Assembly: GCA_903866285.1 (NCBI GenBank)
Contig: CAIPMZ010000014.1
Location: forward strand, 1 to 22,135
Direction: 5' to 3'
Source of the DNA: an uncultured bacterium
GTDB taxonomy: Bacteria > Patescibacteriota > Minisyncoccia > Moranbacterales > GWC2-37-73
DNA: 22,135 bases
The notes beneath the pieces are model-generated. The model saw only the letters and a list, made by a program, of their open reading frames with translations. It ran no database searches and was not told where the DNA came from. Made by a program: the position numbers and the translations under genes. The number at the start of each line of letters is the position of its first letter. The stretch's first letter is position 1. Shown here one piece after another: positions 5,707 through 12,674 of this stretch.

Positions 5707-6456
5707 ATGAACGACAGGCAACAAAAAATTTTAGCGGCGGTGATTGAGGAATATACGCAAACTGCAGTGCCGGTTGGCTCTCAGGTTTTGGTGGGAAAAT
5801 ATAAATTTAAAGTCAGCCCTGCCACGATCCGCAATGATATGACCGCCTTGGAAGATGATGGATATTTGTATCAGCCACATATCAGCGCTGGCCGAATCCC
5901 AACTGATAAAGGTTATCGCTATTTTGTTGAAGAAATAATGAAAGACAAAGTGCTTTCGAGGGAGGAGCAACAAAAGATGCAACGAGAATTTTTGAAATTA
6001 AAAGCTCAAAACACTCGCCTAACTCGCACGACGGCCAAACTCCTTTCCCATGTCAGTGGAAATTTTGCGATTAGTGGCCTCATTGATAACGATGAATTTT
6101 CTGATTTTGGAATGCGGGAACTGATGGAAGAGCCAGAATTTAAAGAATTAGATGAGATGTGTCGCTTGGTTGAAATGCTGGATTATGTGGATGAGAAGTT
6201 TGATCAACTGACGAAGAATATGCAAGCAGGGGAAACGAGAATTTTTATCGGCGGCGAAAATCCAATCCAGGCTGCGGCTAACTGCTCAATGATTATTTCG
6301 CCGTATAAATTAAAATCTGGAGAGAAAGGAATTTTGGCGCTAATTGGACCAACGCGCATGGAATACGCGAAGAATAAGTCGATGATCGAATATGTGAAGA
6401 AGCTGTTGGGAGCGTCGATGGTGATAGTATTTATGCTAAATGTAATAATAAGTTAA
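5707..6456 (+). CDS. hrcA: Heat-inducible transcription repressor HrcA (compact form)
   Basis: Repressor that binds CIRCE and releases it under heat or unfolded-protein stress, in other bacteria with the help of GroEL. The N-terminal winged helix (about 1-75) is classical: NDRQQKILAAVIEEY, SPATIRNDMTALEDDGYL, HISAGRIPTDKGYRYF. The C-terminal part keeps GEKGILALIGPTRMEY. The product has 249 residues against about 340 in typical HrcA, so the middle GAF-like/dimerisation region is much reduced while both ends are intact. This is shortening, not truncation. The last residues (VIVFMLNVIIS) are an atypical hydrophobic tail. They correspond to DNA that continues into the downstream heptad array, so array invasion may have extended the protein. 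ATG at 5707 without a Shine-Dalgarno sequence. A near-consensus CIRCE upstream indicates autoregulation. Confidence 0.95.
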   Translation: MNDRQQKILAAVIEEYTQTAVPVGSQVLVGKYKFKVSPATIRNDMTALEDDGYLYQPHISAGRIPTDKGYRYFVEEIMKDKVLSREEQQKMQREFLKLKAQNTRLTRTTAKLLSHVSGNFAISGLIDNDEFSDFGMRELMEEPEFKELDEMCRLVEMLDYVDEKFDQLTKNMQAGETRIFIGGENPIQAAANCSMIISPYKLKSGEKGILALIGPTRMEYAKNKSMIEYVKKLLGASMVIVFMLNVIIS

Positions 6457-6460
6457 ATAA

Positions 6461-6516
6461 TTTTCAATAATCAATTCTCAATTTTCATTGAATTTTCAAG
6501 TTTCAATAATCAATTA
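6461..6516. repeat. Degenerate heptad array between hrcA and grpE
   Basis: About eight 7-bp units around TTNTCAA (for example TTTTCAA, TTCTCAA), starting just after the hrcA stop. The rest of the 134-bp gap is AT-rich with no promoter or terminator seen, so grpE probably depends on the hrcA transcript. Confidence 0.5.
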
Positions 6517-6590
6517 TTTATTTTTTTGAAAATTATCTCATTGTAAATTTATTGGAAATTGTGAATTGTAAATTAATATTTTTTAATCCT

Positions 6591-7181
6591 ATGTCAAAAC
6601 AAACCAAAAAAAGTGAAGAGGTAGAAAAGGAAGTTGAAGAAGAAGTTATTACTGATTCTGATTTGCCTACTGAAGAGGTAGATTTAGCTGCCGAAGAGGT
6701 AGAAGATGAAGTTTCGGTTTTAAAAAAGCAGGTGCAAGAAAATTTAGATAAATGGAAACGGGCGCAGGCGGACTTTGAAAATTATAAGAAGATGCAGGCG
6801 GATTCGCAAAAAGATTTAATTAAATATGCGACCCAAAATATCATCTTGCAAATCATTCCAGTGCTGGATAATTTCCACATGTCGACGCAGCATATTCCGC
6901 AGGATCAGAAAGACAACGGCTGGGTGACGGGAATTATGTATATTCAAAAGCAACTAGAAGCAGTTTTGGTTGAAAATGGGATTGAGGAAATTGCGCCAAA
7001 AGTTGGGGATAATTTTGATCCAGTTTTTCACGAAGCGATTGCGGATAAGGCTTGCGAGTGTGACCATTGCGACTGCGAAAAGGAAAAAGAGAAATTCAAA
7101 AACAAGATTAAGAAAGTGATGATGAATGGCTATAAGATTGGAGATAAGGTAATTCGGCCAGCGAGGGTAGTAGCAGAGTAA
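6591..7181 (+). CDS. grpE: Nucleotide exchange factor GrpE
   Basis: Cochaperone that releases ADP from DnaK. From ATG 6591 the product has 196 residues, the usual length; the in-frame ATG 39 bp upstream would add an untypical hydrophobic start. The order is an acidic Glu-rich tail (about 1-40), a long coiled-coil with WKRAQADFENYKK, the four-helix dimer region, and the beta-wing ending in GYKIGDKVIRPARVVAE. Between FDPVFHEAI and the final strands there is a Cys/His cluster, C-E-C-D-H-C-D-C (residues 155-162, bases 7053-7076), followed by a Lys/Glu stretch. Standard GrpE has no Cys there, so this could bind a metal or sense redox state. It lies between hrcA and dnaK, with 380 bp of repeats before dnaK. 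Confidence 0.95.
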   Translation: MSKQTKKSEEVEKEVEEEVITDSDLPTEEVDLAAEEVEDEVSVLKKQVQENLDKWKRAQADFENYKKMQADSQKDLIKYATQNIILQIIPVLDNFHMSTQHIPQDQKDNGWVTGIMYIQKQLEAVLVENGIEEIAPKVGDNFDPVFHEAIADKACECDHCDCEKEKEKFKNKIKKVMMNGYKIGDKVIRPARVVAE

Positions 7182-7183
7182 AT

Positions 7184-7220
7184 CACCGATGCGAAACTAC
7201 GAATGAATTACGAATCTACG
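7184..7220 (-). repeat. TAGATTCG...TTTCGCATCGGT repeat family, copy 2 (inverted, no insert)
   Basis: The complement reads CGTAGATTCGTAATTC and then GTAGTTTCGCATCGGTG, the short form of the element at 289-345 and 14113-14197. It begins 3 bp after the grpE stop. Confidence 0.6.
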
Positions 7221-7241
7221 AACTTAAAAAAGAGGGGAAAG

Positions 7242-7282
7242 AAAAAAGCCCCAGCGGGCATGGTTCAAAAATCCCGAGGGGC
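7242..7282 (-). terminator. Hairpin with T-run on the minus strand between grpE and dnaK
   Basis: GCCCC (7248-7252) pairs with GGGGC (7278-7282), with an inner CGGG/CCCG pairing. On the minus strand TTTTTT follows, which is terminator-like, but no minus-strand gene feeds it. On the plus strand it could still pause transcripts between grpE and dnaK. Confidence 0.35.
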
Positions 7283-7337
7283 AAAGCAGGCAAACGTTGT
7301 GCCAAGCTCTAAGGTCATTGTAGCACGTCGCATATAT

Positions 7338-7379
7338 AACATACAACACGTAACATATAACATACAACATGTAACATAT
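7338..7379. repeat. Heptad array: six AACATNN units
   Basis: Six perfectly phased 7-bp units (AACATAC, AACACGT, then AACATAT and so on). They lie in the 380-bp grpE-dnaK gap (7182-7561), which otherwise holds only other repeats. The short reading frames over it on both strands are repeat artefacts. Confidence 0.8.
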
Positions 7380-7392
7380 AGCAAAAATCCCA

Positions 7393-7474
7393 TGTCATTT
7401 CGAGTGTAGCGTAGCGGAATCGAGAAATCTGGACTCAGATCTTTCGACTTCACTCCGTTGCGCTCAAGATGACA
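7393..7474. repeat. Long imperfect palindromic intergenic repeat, copy 3
   Basis: It starts TGTCATTTCGAGTG and ends CTCAAGATGACA, with internal AATCGAGAAATCT and AGATCTTTCGACTT as partly complementary arms. It resembles 13836-13924 in its left half. The following 7475-7561 is AT-rich, with no clear dnaK promoter. Confidence 0.6.
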
Positions 7475-7561
7475 AATAAAATTGTTAACTTAATTAATAT
7501 AAAAATTTAGGCGATTGAAATAAGTAATCTTTATTACAGCCGTCTAAAAAAAATCAAGTAT

Positions 7562-9508
7562 ATGGGTAAAATTATCGGAATCGACTTGGGAACCACGAAC
7601 TCGGCTTTTGCAGTCGTGATGGGTGGTAAACCAGAAATTATTGAAAATAAAGAAGGAAATCGTACAACGCCTTCAATGGTCGCCATTTCAAAAACTGGCG
7701 AAAGACTAGTTGGGCTTTTAGCGAAACGCCAAGGCGTGACCAACCCTGGTAACACACTTTTTTCGATTAAGCGTTTGATTGGACGCGCTTATCATGACGC
7801 CGAGGTTCAGCGCGATGAAAAGATGATGCCTTATAAAATTGTGCACGCTGGCGAAACTGTTAAAGTGACGATGGGCGACAAGGATTATACTCCGCAAGAA
7901 ATTTCGGCGATGATTTTGCAAAAAATCAAAAGCGATGCGGAGGAAAAATTAGGCGAAAAAATTACGGACGCGGTGATTACCGTGCCGGCTTATTTCGATG
8001 ACTCTCAACGTAAAGCTACGAAAGAAGCTGGAGAAATCGCAGGGCTTAATGTCCGTCGCATCATCAATGAGCCAACAGCCGCTGCGCTGGCTTACGGCTT
8101 TGATAAAAAACAAGATGAAAAAATTGCAGTTTATGATCTTGGCGGCGGAACTTTCGATATTTCCATTTTAGAAGTTGGCGGTGATACTGTCGAAGTAAAA
8201 TCAACCAATGGTGATACGCATCTTGGCGGAGACGACTTTGATCAGGTTATTATCGCTTGGATTATTTCTGAATTTAAAAAGCAAGAAGGCATCGACCTTT
8301 CCAACGATGCACTTTCCCTGCAACGCATCAAAGAGGCGGCTGAAAAAGCCAAAATTGAACTTTCAACTGCGATGGAAAGTGAAATTAATCAACCCTTTAT
8401 CACTTCTGATGCTAGCGGTCCAAAGCATTTGGTAATGAAACTAACGCGCGCAAAATTAGAAGAATTGGTGGGGGATTTAGTGGCTAAAACGTTAGAGCCA
8501 GTCAAAAAAGCACTTGCTGATGCTAAACTTTCAACTTCTGACATCAATGAAGTTGTGATGGTGGGAGGCATGACCAGAATGCCCTTAGTTTTGCAAACGG
8601 TGGAAAAATTCTTTGGCAAAAAACCAAACATCACTGTCAACCCTGACGAGGTGGTAGCGCTGGGCGCTGCGATTCAAGGAGGTGTGTTGGAAGGTTCAGT
8701 CAAAGATGTGCTTTTGTTGGATGTGACCCCGCTGACTTTGGGAATCGAAACGATGGGTGGAATTTCAACCCCGCTGATTAATCGCAACACAACTATCCCA
8801 ACTTCAAAATCCCAAGTATTCTCAACGGCGGCTGACAATCAACCTAGCGTTGAAATCCATGTCCTCCAAGGAGAACGCGAAGTGGCTGCCGGCAATAAAA
8901 CTTTAGGACGCTTTATTCTGGATGGAATTCCACCAGCTTCAAGAGGCATCCCGCAAGTGGAAGTTGAATTCGATATTGATGCTAACGGAATTTTAAATGT
9001 AACCGCTAAGGATAAAGCTACTGGTAAATCGCAATCAATTAAGATTGAAGCCTCCTCTGGACTTTCCAAAGAAGAAATTGAAAAAATGACCAAGGACGCT
9101 GAGATGCACGCTGAGGAAGATAAGCAGAAGAAAGAACTGGTTGAAGCTCGCAATATGGCTGACACTTTGGTTTACACCACTGAGAAAGCGATGCGCGATG
9201 CGGGCGACAAACTCACGGAAGATGAGAAAAAACCTGTGGCCGAAGCGATTGAGGAACTTAATAAAGTGAAGAATGCCGATGATATCAGTGTTATCAAGGC
9301 TAAGACTGAAACGCTTTCGCAAGCTGCGCAAAAGATCGGTGAAAAACTTTACGCTGCGGCGCAACCACAACCGGGAGCAGAAGGGCAACCAGCCGAAGGT
9401 TCATCTGCCGGTGAGGCAGGCGCTGAACCAAAGAAGGAAGGCGAACCAGAAGTTAAAGATGCAGAGGTTGAAGGTGAGGGAGAGAAGAAAGAAGAGGAGA
9501 AGAAATAA
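7562..9508 (+). CDS. dnaK: Molecular chaperone DnaK (Hsp70)
   Basis: ATP-driven chaperone that binds unfolded peptides, working with DnaJ and GrpE from this window. The 648-residue product has the full Hsp70 plan. The nucleotide-binding domain begins at IGIDLGTTNS (5-14), with INEPTAAALAYGFD (167-180), DLGGGTFD (191-198) and VVMVGGMTRMP. The linker VLLLDVTPLTLGIET is followed by the beta-sandwich peptide-binding domain, then the helical lid. A tail of about 40 residues is rich in Glu, Lys, Gly and Pro and lacks the EEVD end, as in bacteria. ATG 7562 begins the canonical MGKIIGIDLG; there is no Shine-Dalgarno sequence. No CIRCE or clear promoter lies in the 380 bp before it, so heat control probably comes from the hrcA promoter. 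A strong terminator follows. Confidence 0.98.
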   Translation: MGKIIGIDLGTTNSAFAVVMGGKPEIIENKEGNRTTPSMVAISKTGERLVGLLAKRQGVTNPGNTLFSIKRLIGRAYHDAEVQRDEKMMPYKIVHAGETVKVTMGDKDYTPQEISAMILQKIKSDAEEKLGEKITDAVITVPAYFDDSQRKATKEAGEIAGLNVRRIINEPTAAALAYGFDKKQDEKIAVYDLGGGTFDISILEVGGDTVEVKSTNGDTHLGGDDFDQVIIAWIISEFKKQEGIDLSNDALSLQRIKEAAEKAKIELSTAMESEINQPFITSDASGPKHLVMKLTRAKLEELVGDLVAKTLEPVKKALADAKLSTSDINEVVMVGGMTRMPLVLQTVEKFFGKKPNITVNPDEVVALGAAIQGGVLEGSVKDVLLLDVTPLTLGIETMGGISTPLINRNTTIPTSKSQVFSTAADNQPSVEIHVLQGEREVAAGNKTLGRFILDGIPPASRGIPQVEVEFDIDANGILNVTAKDKATGKSQSIKIEASSGLSKEEIEKMTKDAEMHAEEDKQKKELVEARNMADTLVYTTEKAMRDAGDKLTEDEKKPVAEAIEELNKVKNADDISVIKAKTETLSQAAQKIGEKLYAAAQPQPGAEGQPAEGSSAGEAGAEPKKEGEPEVKDAEVEGEGEKKEEEKK

Positions 9509-9514
9509 GCTTCG

Positions 9515-9545
9515 AAAAGAGTCCCGATTTTTTTGGGACTCTTTT
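9515..9545 (+). terminator. Intrinsic terminator of dnaK
   Basis: AAAAGAGTCCC (9515-9525), 9-nt loop, GGGACTCTTTT (9535-9545): an 11-bp perfect stem 7 bp after the dnaK stop, with the T-run inside its 3' arm. Confidence 0.85.
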
Positions 9546-9651
9546 GTTAGAAATTCAGGGTTAACTTTTCTTTTAATATGGGTACATATTTTCTTCGCTA
9601 GCTCGGCAATAAAAAGTTTATTTTTTATTGCTCTCGCTTCGCTTGAAATAA

Positions 9652-9690
9652 GAAAAAGACCTTGCAATTTTAATTGCGGGGCCTTTTCAT
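9652..9690. terminator. Bidirectional terminator between dnaK and the DUF2103-like gene
   Basis: An imperfect stem pairs AAAAGACCTTGCAATT (from 9654) with AATTGCGGGGCCTTTT (ending at 9687). Ts follow on the plus strand and TTTTTC on the minus strand. Its 3' arm touches the stop codon of the minus-strand gene, so it probably ends that transcript and backs up the dnaK terminator. Confidence 0.65.
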
Positions 9691-9992
9691 TTTTTTTGAA
9701 AAAATTGGTGAAAATTTTCTTCTAATTGTTCCTGAACTTTTTCAAGATTTTTTGAAAAAATACTGATTTCTTGAATACTCTTTGAGCCACGGACTTTTAT
9801 TAAAAGGCAACCAGTCTTTTTTTTAATCTTCATGCTTGCGGGAGCATTTTTGATTCCGCTTGCGATGCGTCCCGCCATTACCTTGGAGACGTCTGGTAGC
9901 TTAACTAAAAAATCAATAACTTTTTCAGCAGCATCAATAACGGTGGTATGGCTTTTCCCAATTTTTTTGCCACTCCGATGATTTTTTAGCAT
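9687..9992 (-). CDS. DUF2103-like predicted metal-binding protein
   Basis: 101 residues. The pattern resembles DUF2103 (PF09876), found in archaea, cyanobacteria and Patescibacteria: an N-terminal basic HRSGKKIGKSHTTVID, a helix EKVIDFLVKLPDVSKVMAG, then a strand-rich part with GCLLIKVRGSKSIQEISIF. The family is annotated as predicted metal-binding, but no function is known. Conserved His residues here are H5 and H15, and there is one Cys (C62). The assignment is by eye and should be treated as tentative. The gene is monocistronic, with its own promoter at 10052-10081 and a terminator at its stop. It stops with TGA. Confidence 0.7.
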   Translation of the reverse strand: MLKNHRSGKKIGKSHTTVIDAAEKVIDFLVKLPDVSKVMAGRIASGIKNAPASMKIKKKTGCLLIKVRGSKSIQEISIFSKNLEKVQEQLEENFHQFFQKK

Positions 9993-10051
9993 AATCGTTA
10001 GTTTATTTAAATGAAAAATAACTATTAAATGATGTTATTTATAACTAACCC

Positions 10052-10081
10052 AGTGTAGTTCATTTTAAGTGCTGATGTCAA
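10052..10081 (-). promoter_or_regulatory. Promoter for the DUF2103-like gene
   Basis: On the minus strand: perfect TTGACA (10076-10081), 18-bp spacer, TACACT (10052-10057). The leader would be about 55 nt. It is divergent to the lipoprotein promoter only about 25 bp away. Confidence 0.6.
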
Positions 10082-10103
10082 TTTCGCAAATAATTTAAAT
10101 TCG

Positions 10104-10112
10104 TGATATAAT
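10104..10112 (+). promoter_or_regulatory. Extended -10 promoter for the lipoprotein gene
   Basis: TGA-TATAAT at 10104-10112 is a perfect -10 with the TGN extension. No good -35 is seen. It lies 29 bp before the ATG. Confidence 0.6.
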
Positions 10113-10140
10113 TTAGCCATAATTATTTAACTTAAGCAAT

Positions 10141-10779
10141 ATGAAAAAAATCTTCTCGTTGTTCGCGGTTATCGTGGCGACTTTGGTTTTTTCGGGTTGT
10201 GGTAGTCAAAAAGCGGTTGAAACTTCGCCACAAAAGGAGGCGCCGGTGGAAGTTAAAAGGGAAAGTAGTGACATGATTAGTTCGATTAAAGATGCGATGG
10301 GTCTAGGCAAGAAAATGAAATGTACTTATGCGATTGGAACTGGGGAAACTAAATTTGAATCAACGGCTTATATCGAAGGCTCAAAGTATAAATCATCTTC
10401 GGTTGTCGCTGGAAAAACTGCGTATGCTTCTTTTGATGGCGAGGTAATGTACTCTTGGATGGAAGGGTCAAAGACGGGAACTAAGATGACTATGGCTTGC
10501 ATTAATGAGCTGAAAAATTCGCTTCCGCCAGGCAAGGAGGGTGAGGGCCCACAAGGCGTAAAGGCTCCAGAAGATCAATTTAAGGATGCAGTTAACACCA
10601 GCTGCGTTCCAGCCATTGAGGCTGTCGATTTTACTTTGCCCAGCGAAATAACATTTACGGACCAATGCGAGGTGCTGCGAAAAACTTTGGATTCGATGAA
10701 AAATGTTAAGCTTCCGGCTAATGTTAAACTCCCAGATAATGTTAAACTGCCAGCTAATCTTCCAAAATTACCGCAATAG
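10141..10779 (+). CDS. Secreted lipoprotein, unknown function
   Basis: The 212-residue product has a clear lipoprotein signal peptide: MKK, a hydrophobic core, then lipobox F-S-G-C with the modified Cys at residue 20. A charged linker follows, then a domain from about 55 to 180 with several Cys residues (in KKMKCTYAIG, MACINEL, TSCVPA and TDQCEV) that could form disulphides outside the membrane. It resembles in style the small extracytoplasmic domains common in this group, but I cannot name a family. The C-terminus has a six-residue repeat N-V-K-L-P-A/D three times and ends KLPQ, likely a flexible tail. It has its own promoter and terminator. Confidence 0.8.
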   Translation: MKKIFSLFAVIVATLVFSGCGSQKAVETSPQKEAPVEVKRESSDMISSIKDAMGLGKKMKCTYAIGTGETKFESTAYIEGSKYKSSSVVAGKTAYASFDGEVMYSWMEGSKTGTKMTMACINELKNSLPPGKEGEGPQGVKAPEDQFKDAVNTSCVPAIEAVDFTLPSEITFTDQCEVLRKTLDSMKNVKLPANVKLPDNVKLPANLPKLPQ

Positions 10780-10796
10780 AAAAAAATTCAAAGCTT

Positions 10797-10830
10797 AAAA
10801 GGCGGGAGTAAATCTCGCCTTTTAATTTTT
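10797..10830 (+). terminator. Intrinsic terminator of the lipoprotein gene
   Basis: AAAAGGCG (10797-10804), short loop, CGCCTTTT (10816-10823), then AATTTTT. Confidence 0.7.
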
Positions 10831-10881
10831 ATTGAAAAGAAAAATAAATTAGTCGCGTAGAAGTAAATAGTGTCAAATATT

Positions 10882-11031
10882 AGTTCACCCTGTTAAATAA
10901 TTTTAAATTTTAGCAAAAATTTAAAATTAAGATTAAAAGCCCGTGTTAATTGGGTGAATTATTAAATAAAACTTAGCGCAGTAAGATGGTCTAGCTTTAG
11001 CTTAAAGAAATTCTAATCTTATTTAACGGGG
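10882..11031 (+). other. Possible structured leader before the 71-residue membrane protein gene
   Basis: Several mutually exclusive pairings are visible. TTCACCC (10884-10890) can pair with GGGTGAA (10952-10958), enclosing a near-perfect AT hairpin (10900-10910 with 10917-10927). Alternatively 10888-10900 can pair over 13 bp, allowing one G-U, with 11019-11031, which contains the GGGG just before the ATG at 11035. TAAGATTA (10928-10935) can also pair with TAATCTTA (11014-11021). No promoter was located with confidence, so it is not certain that this segment is transcribed. Confidence 0.35.
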
Positions 11032-11034
11032 TAA

Positions 11035-11250
11035 ATGAAAAATAAATTTTTGGTTTTTGCGTTATTCTTTGGGCTGCCAATTGTGGCTGGGGTAATTATC
11101 TATAATGCCATTTTTAAGGCCTCAAATGATACTAGTTTGCCAGTTTCTTCAACCTCCACGACGAAAAGTGTTTCTAACTCAAAAAATACTGTTACCGTAA
11201 AGCCCCAAATGAGCAGCGTAAAAGCAGTAAAGAGCTCAAGGGTTTCGTAG
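11035..11250 (+). CDS. Small single-pass membrane protein, unknown
   Basis: 71 residues. MKNK is followed by one membrane span (about 5-27) and a Ser/Thr/Lys/Val-rich low-complexity tail with no motif. GGGG lies 4 nt before the ATG, a site better than most in this window. No family is recognised. It lies between the lipoprotein terminator and the promoter of the large membrane protein. Confidence 0.6.
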   Translation: MKNKFLVFALFFGLPIVAGVIIYNAIFKASNDTSLPVSSTSTTKSVSNSKNTVTVKPQMSSVKAVKSSRVS

Positions 11251-11275
11251 GATTTTTTCAATTAAGCTTAAAAGC

Positions 11276-11284
11276 TGTTATAAT
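11276..11284 (+). promoter_or_regulatory. Extended -10 promoter for the 11317 membrane protein gene
   Basis: TGT-TATAAT at 11276-11284 is a perfect -10 with TGN extension; the -35 region is poor. The leader would be about 25 nt. Confidence 0.55.
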
Positions 11285-11316
11285 GAAAGGGTAGGGGCTT
11301 AACTTAAAAATAGTTT

Positions 11317-12390
11317 ATGCATTTTAAGAAAATAGAAATAAGTCTGGCTTTTTTAACTGCGCTTTTTGCTTTGCTCGCGTGGGGTTCGGTTGCTCAAATT
11401 ATTAGCGTGATGGGCGCAAGTAGTTGGATTTTTTCAATTGCTTTCTTTCTGCTTTTCCTGACTTTTATTTGTCTGGATATCGCCTTATTTAAAGATGGGG
11501 TTTTTTTGGAATTACTGCTCCTCGGTTGCCTGCTGGTAGGCGTAATTTTTACGGCAAGCTGGTGGCACGTCCTGGGAGTTTTTCTGGGAGGTTACTTTTT
11601 ATTTTTAGCTTCGCGAAAAATTCGGCGAGATTTTGAATTGAACGTTAAAATTGATTTTTTAAAATCTCTGCGTACGGGAAAGATAATGTTGATTTTGGCT
11701 ATTTCCTTGGTGATTTCGATGCAGTATTTTGCTGTGATTAGTCGCCTGGAGGGTCAAATTTTAATTCCTCGGATGGAGCTTGGAGGAATTTCAAGTAAGG
11801 TCGCTTTTAAAATTTTAGCCGTAGCTGATCCTAGCTTTAAGGCCTTAGAAAATAAAAATATTACCGTGGACGAATTTATTCTAGAGAGTCAAAAAAAACA
11901 AAGTGCTGATCAAGGTGCGGGAGCTCTAAGTTTGAATGTAAATCAAATCGTAGAGCGTGAATTAGATCGTCAAAATGTGCCAGTGGAAAATCGGGAGCAA
12001 GTTCGTCAGCAAGCTAGCGAGAGATTAAATAAGCTTAACTTGCAAGCTACAAAAGAAGAGCAGGCGCTTTTCTTAGCGGAAAGCCGCCGACAGTTAGCTT
12101 TGCTCGTTGGTAGGGAAGTTACAGGTTCGGAAAATGTTGCAGAGGTTTTCTCGGAAATGATTAGCAAGAAGATCGAAGGTCTTCTTGCTCCAAGCGTTGT
12201 TGGTAGGCAACAGGGCTCCTCTTCGCTAGCCTGGGTACTGGCGGTGATTCTTTTCTTTACGGTGTTCTCGATTGGCTCACTACTGAGCGTCATATTTTTC
12301 TTGCTTAGTTGGGCAATCTTTTTAATTTTCGTACGAGTTGGCTGGGTACAGATTAAAACAGTTACGGTTGAAAAAGAAATACTTTTGTAA
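11317..12390 (+). CDS. Polytopic membrane protein with a large soluble loop, unknown
   Basis: 357 residues, not recognised. Hydrophobic segments lie at about 8-30, 36-58, 63-80, 84-99, 123-142, 303-321 and 322-340. Between the fifth and sixth lies a soluble region of about 160 residues (143-302), mostly helical and rich in Gln, Glu and Arg, containing NQIVERELDRQNVP and REQVRQQASERLNKL. Basic residues after the fourth segment (SRKIRRDF) suggest a cytoplasmic loop there, which would place the long region outside by simple alternation. No enzymatic motif is visible. It is transcribed from an extended -10 promoter, and the CIRCE of dnaJ begins 22 bp after its stop. Confidence 0.8.
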   Translation: MHFKKIEISLAFLTALFALLAWGSVAQIISVMGASSWIFSIAFFLLFLTFICLDIALFKDGVFLELLLLGCLLVGVIFTASWWHVLGVFLGGYFLFLASRKIRRDFELNVKIDFLKSLRTGKIMLILAISLVISMQYFAVISRLEGQILIPRMELGGISSKVAFKILAVADPSFKALENKNITVDEFILESQKKQSADQGAGALSLNVNQIVERELDRQNVPVENREQVRQQASERLNKLNLQATKEEQALFLAESRRQLALLVGREVTGSENVAEVFSEMISKKIEGLLAPSVVGRQQGSSSLAWVLAVILFFTVFSIGSLLSVIFFLLSWAIFLIFVRVGWVQIKTVTVEKEILL

Positions 12391-12411
12391 AGGCAGATTT
12401 TTTTAGCTAAA

Positions 12412-12438
12412 TTAGCACTCAACTTCAGGGATTGCTAA
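12412..12438 (+). promoter_or_regulatory. CIRCE operator upstream of dnaJ
   Basis: TTAGCACTC, 9-nt spacer, GATTGCTAA. The left arm is exact and the right arm deviates only at the third base, the same base that deviates in the hrcA copy. It overlaps the -35 of the dnaJ promoter. Confidence 0.9.
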
Positions 12439-12460
12439 TTTTTTGTTTTTGGGGTAAAAT
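12432..12460 (+). promoter_or_regulatory. Promoter of dnaJ
   Basis: TTGCTA (12432-12437), 17-bp spacer, TAAAAT (12455-12460). Transcription would start near 12467, giving a leader of about 205 nt that carries two repeat elements. Confidence 0.65.
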
Positions 12461-12486
12461 AAATTGTATGCGGTGTGGCCTATTTC

Positions 12487-12581
12487 TGTCATCTCGATTC
12501 GCCCTGGGCAGAGTGGAAAATAGTGAGCGGAGCGGAGCAACCTACTAGATTGCCACGCCTGATTACAGGCTCGCAATGACA
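12487..12581. repeat. Long imperfect palindromic intergenic repeat, copy 4, in the dnaJ leader
   Basis: It begins TGTCATCTCGATTC and ends CTCGCAATGACA; the right half nearly matches copy 1 at 240-273. It lies inside the dnaJ 5' leader and would be part of the mRNA. Confidence 0.65.
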
Positions 12582-12618
12582 CAGGCGCAAGGAAATAGAA
12601 AAAGGTTTAAGAAAAAAA

Positions 12619-12647
12619 CGGTTCAAGTCGGAGACGTTGAACCGACA
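12619..12647 (-). repeat. 29-bp hairpin repeat in the dnaJ leader
   Basis: CGGTTCAAGTC and GACGTTGAACCG form an 11-bp stem with one bulged base and a 3-nt loop. The reverse complement occurs at 20492-20520 with one mismatch in 29. On the minus strand the hairpin is followed by TTTTTTT (complement of 12612-12618), so it looks like a terminator facing left, although no leftward gene precedes it. It lies just ahead of the dnaJ start. Confidence 0.7.
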
Positions 12648-12674
12648 TTTAAAAAGTTTAATTATATTAACCAT

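Noticed and set aside
7203..7453. Reading frames of 62-68 codons on both strands in the grpE-dnaK gap
   Set aside because: They translate the heptad array and palindromic repeat (repeated YNIQHVT-like and CCMLYVT-like peptides) and have no ribosome binding site or family likeness.
9035..9725. Frames of 88-150 codons overlapping the end of dnaK on both strands
   Set aside because: They are shadows of the Glu/Lys-rich dnaK tail and the terminator region.
12576..12674. Longer dnaJ start adding 33 residues
   Set aside because: The extension translates the 29-bp hairpin repeat and lies before the canonical MARDLYETLGV start.
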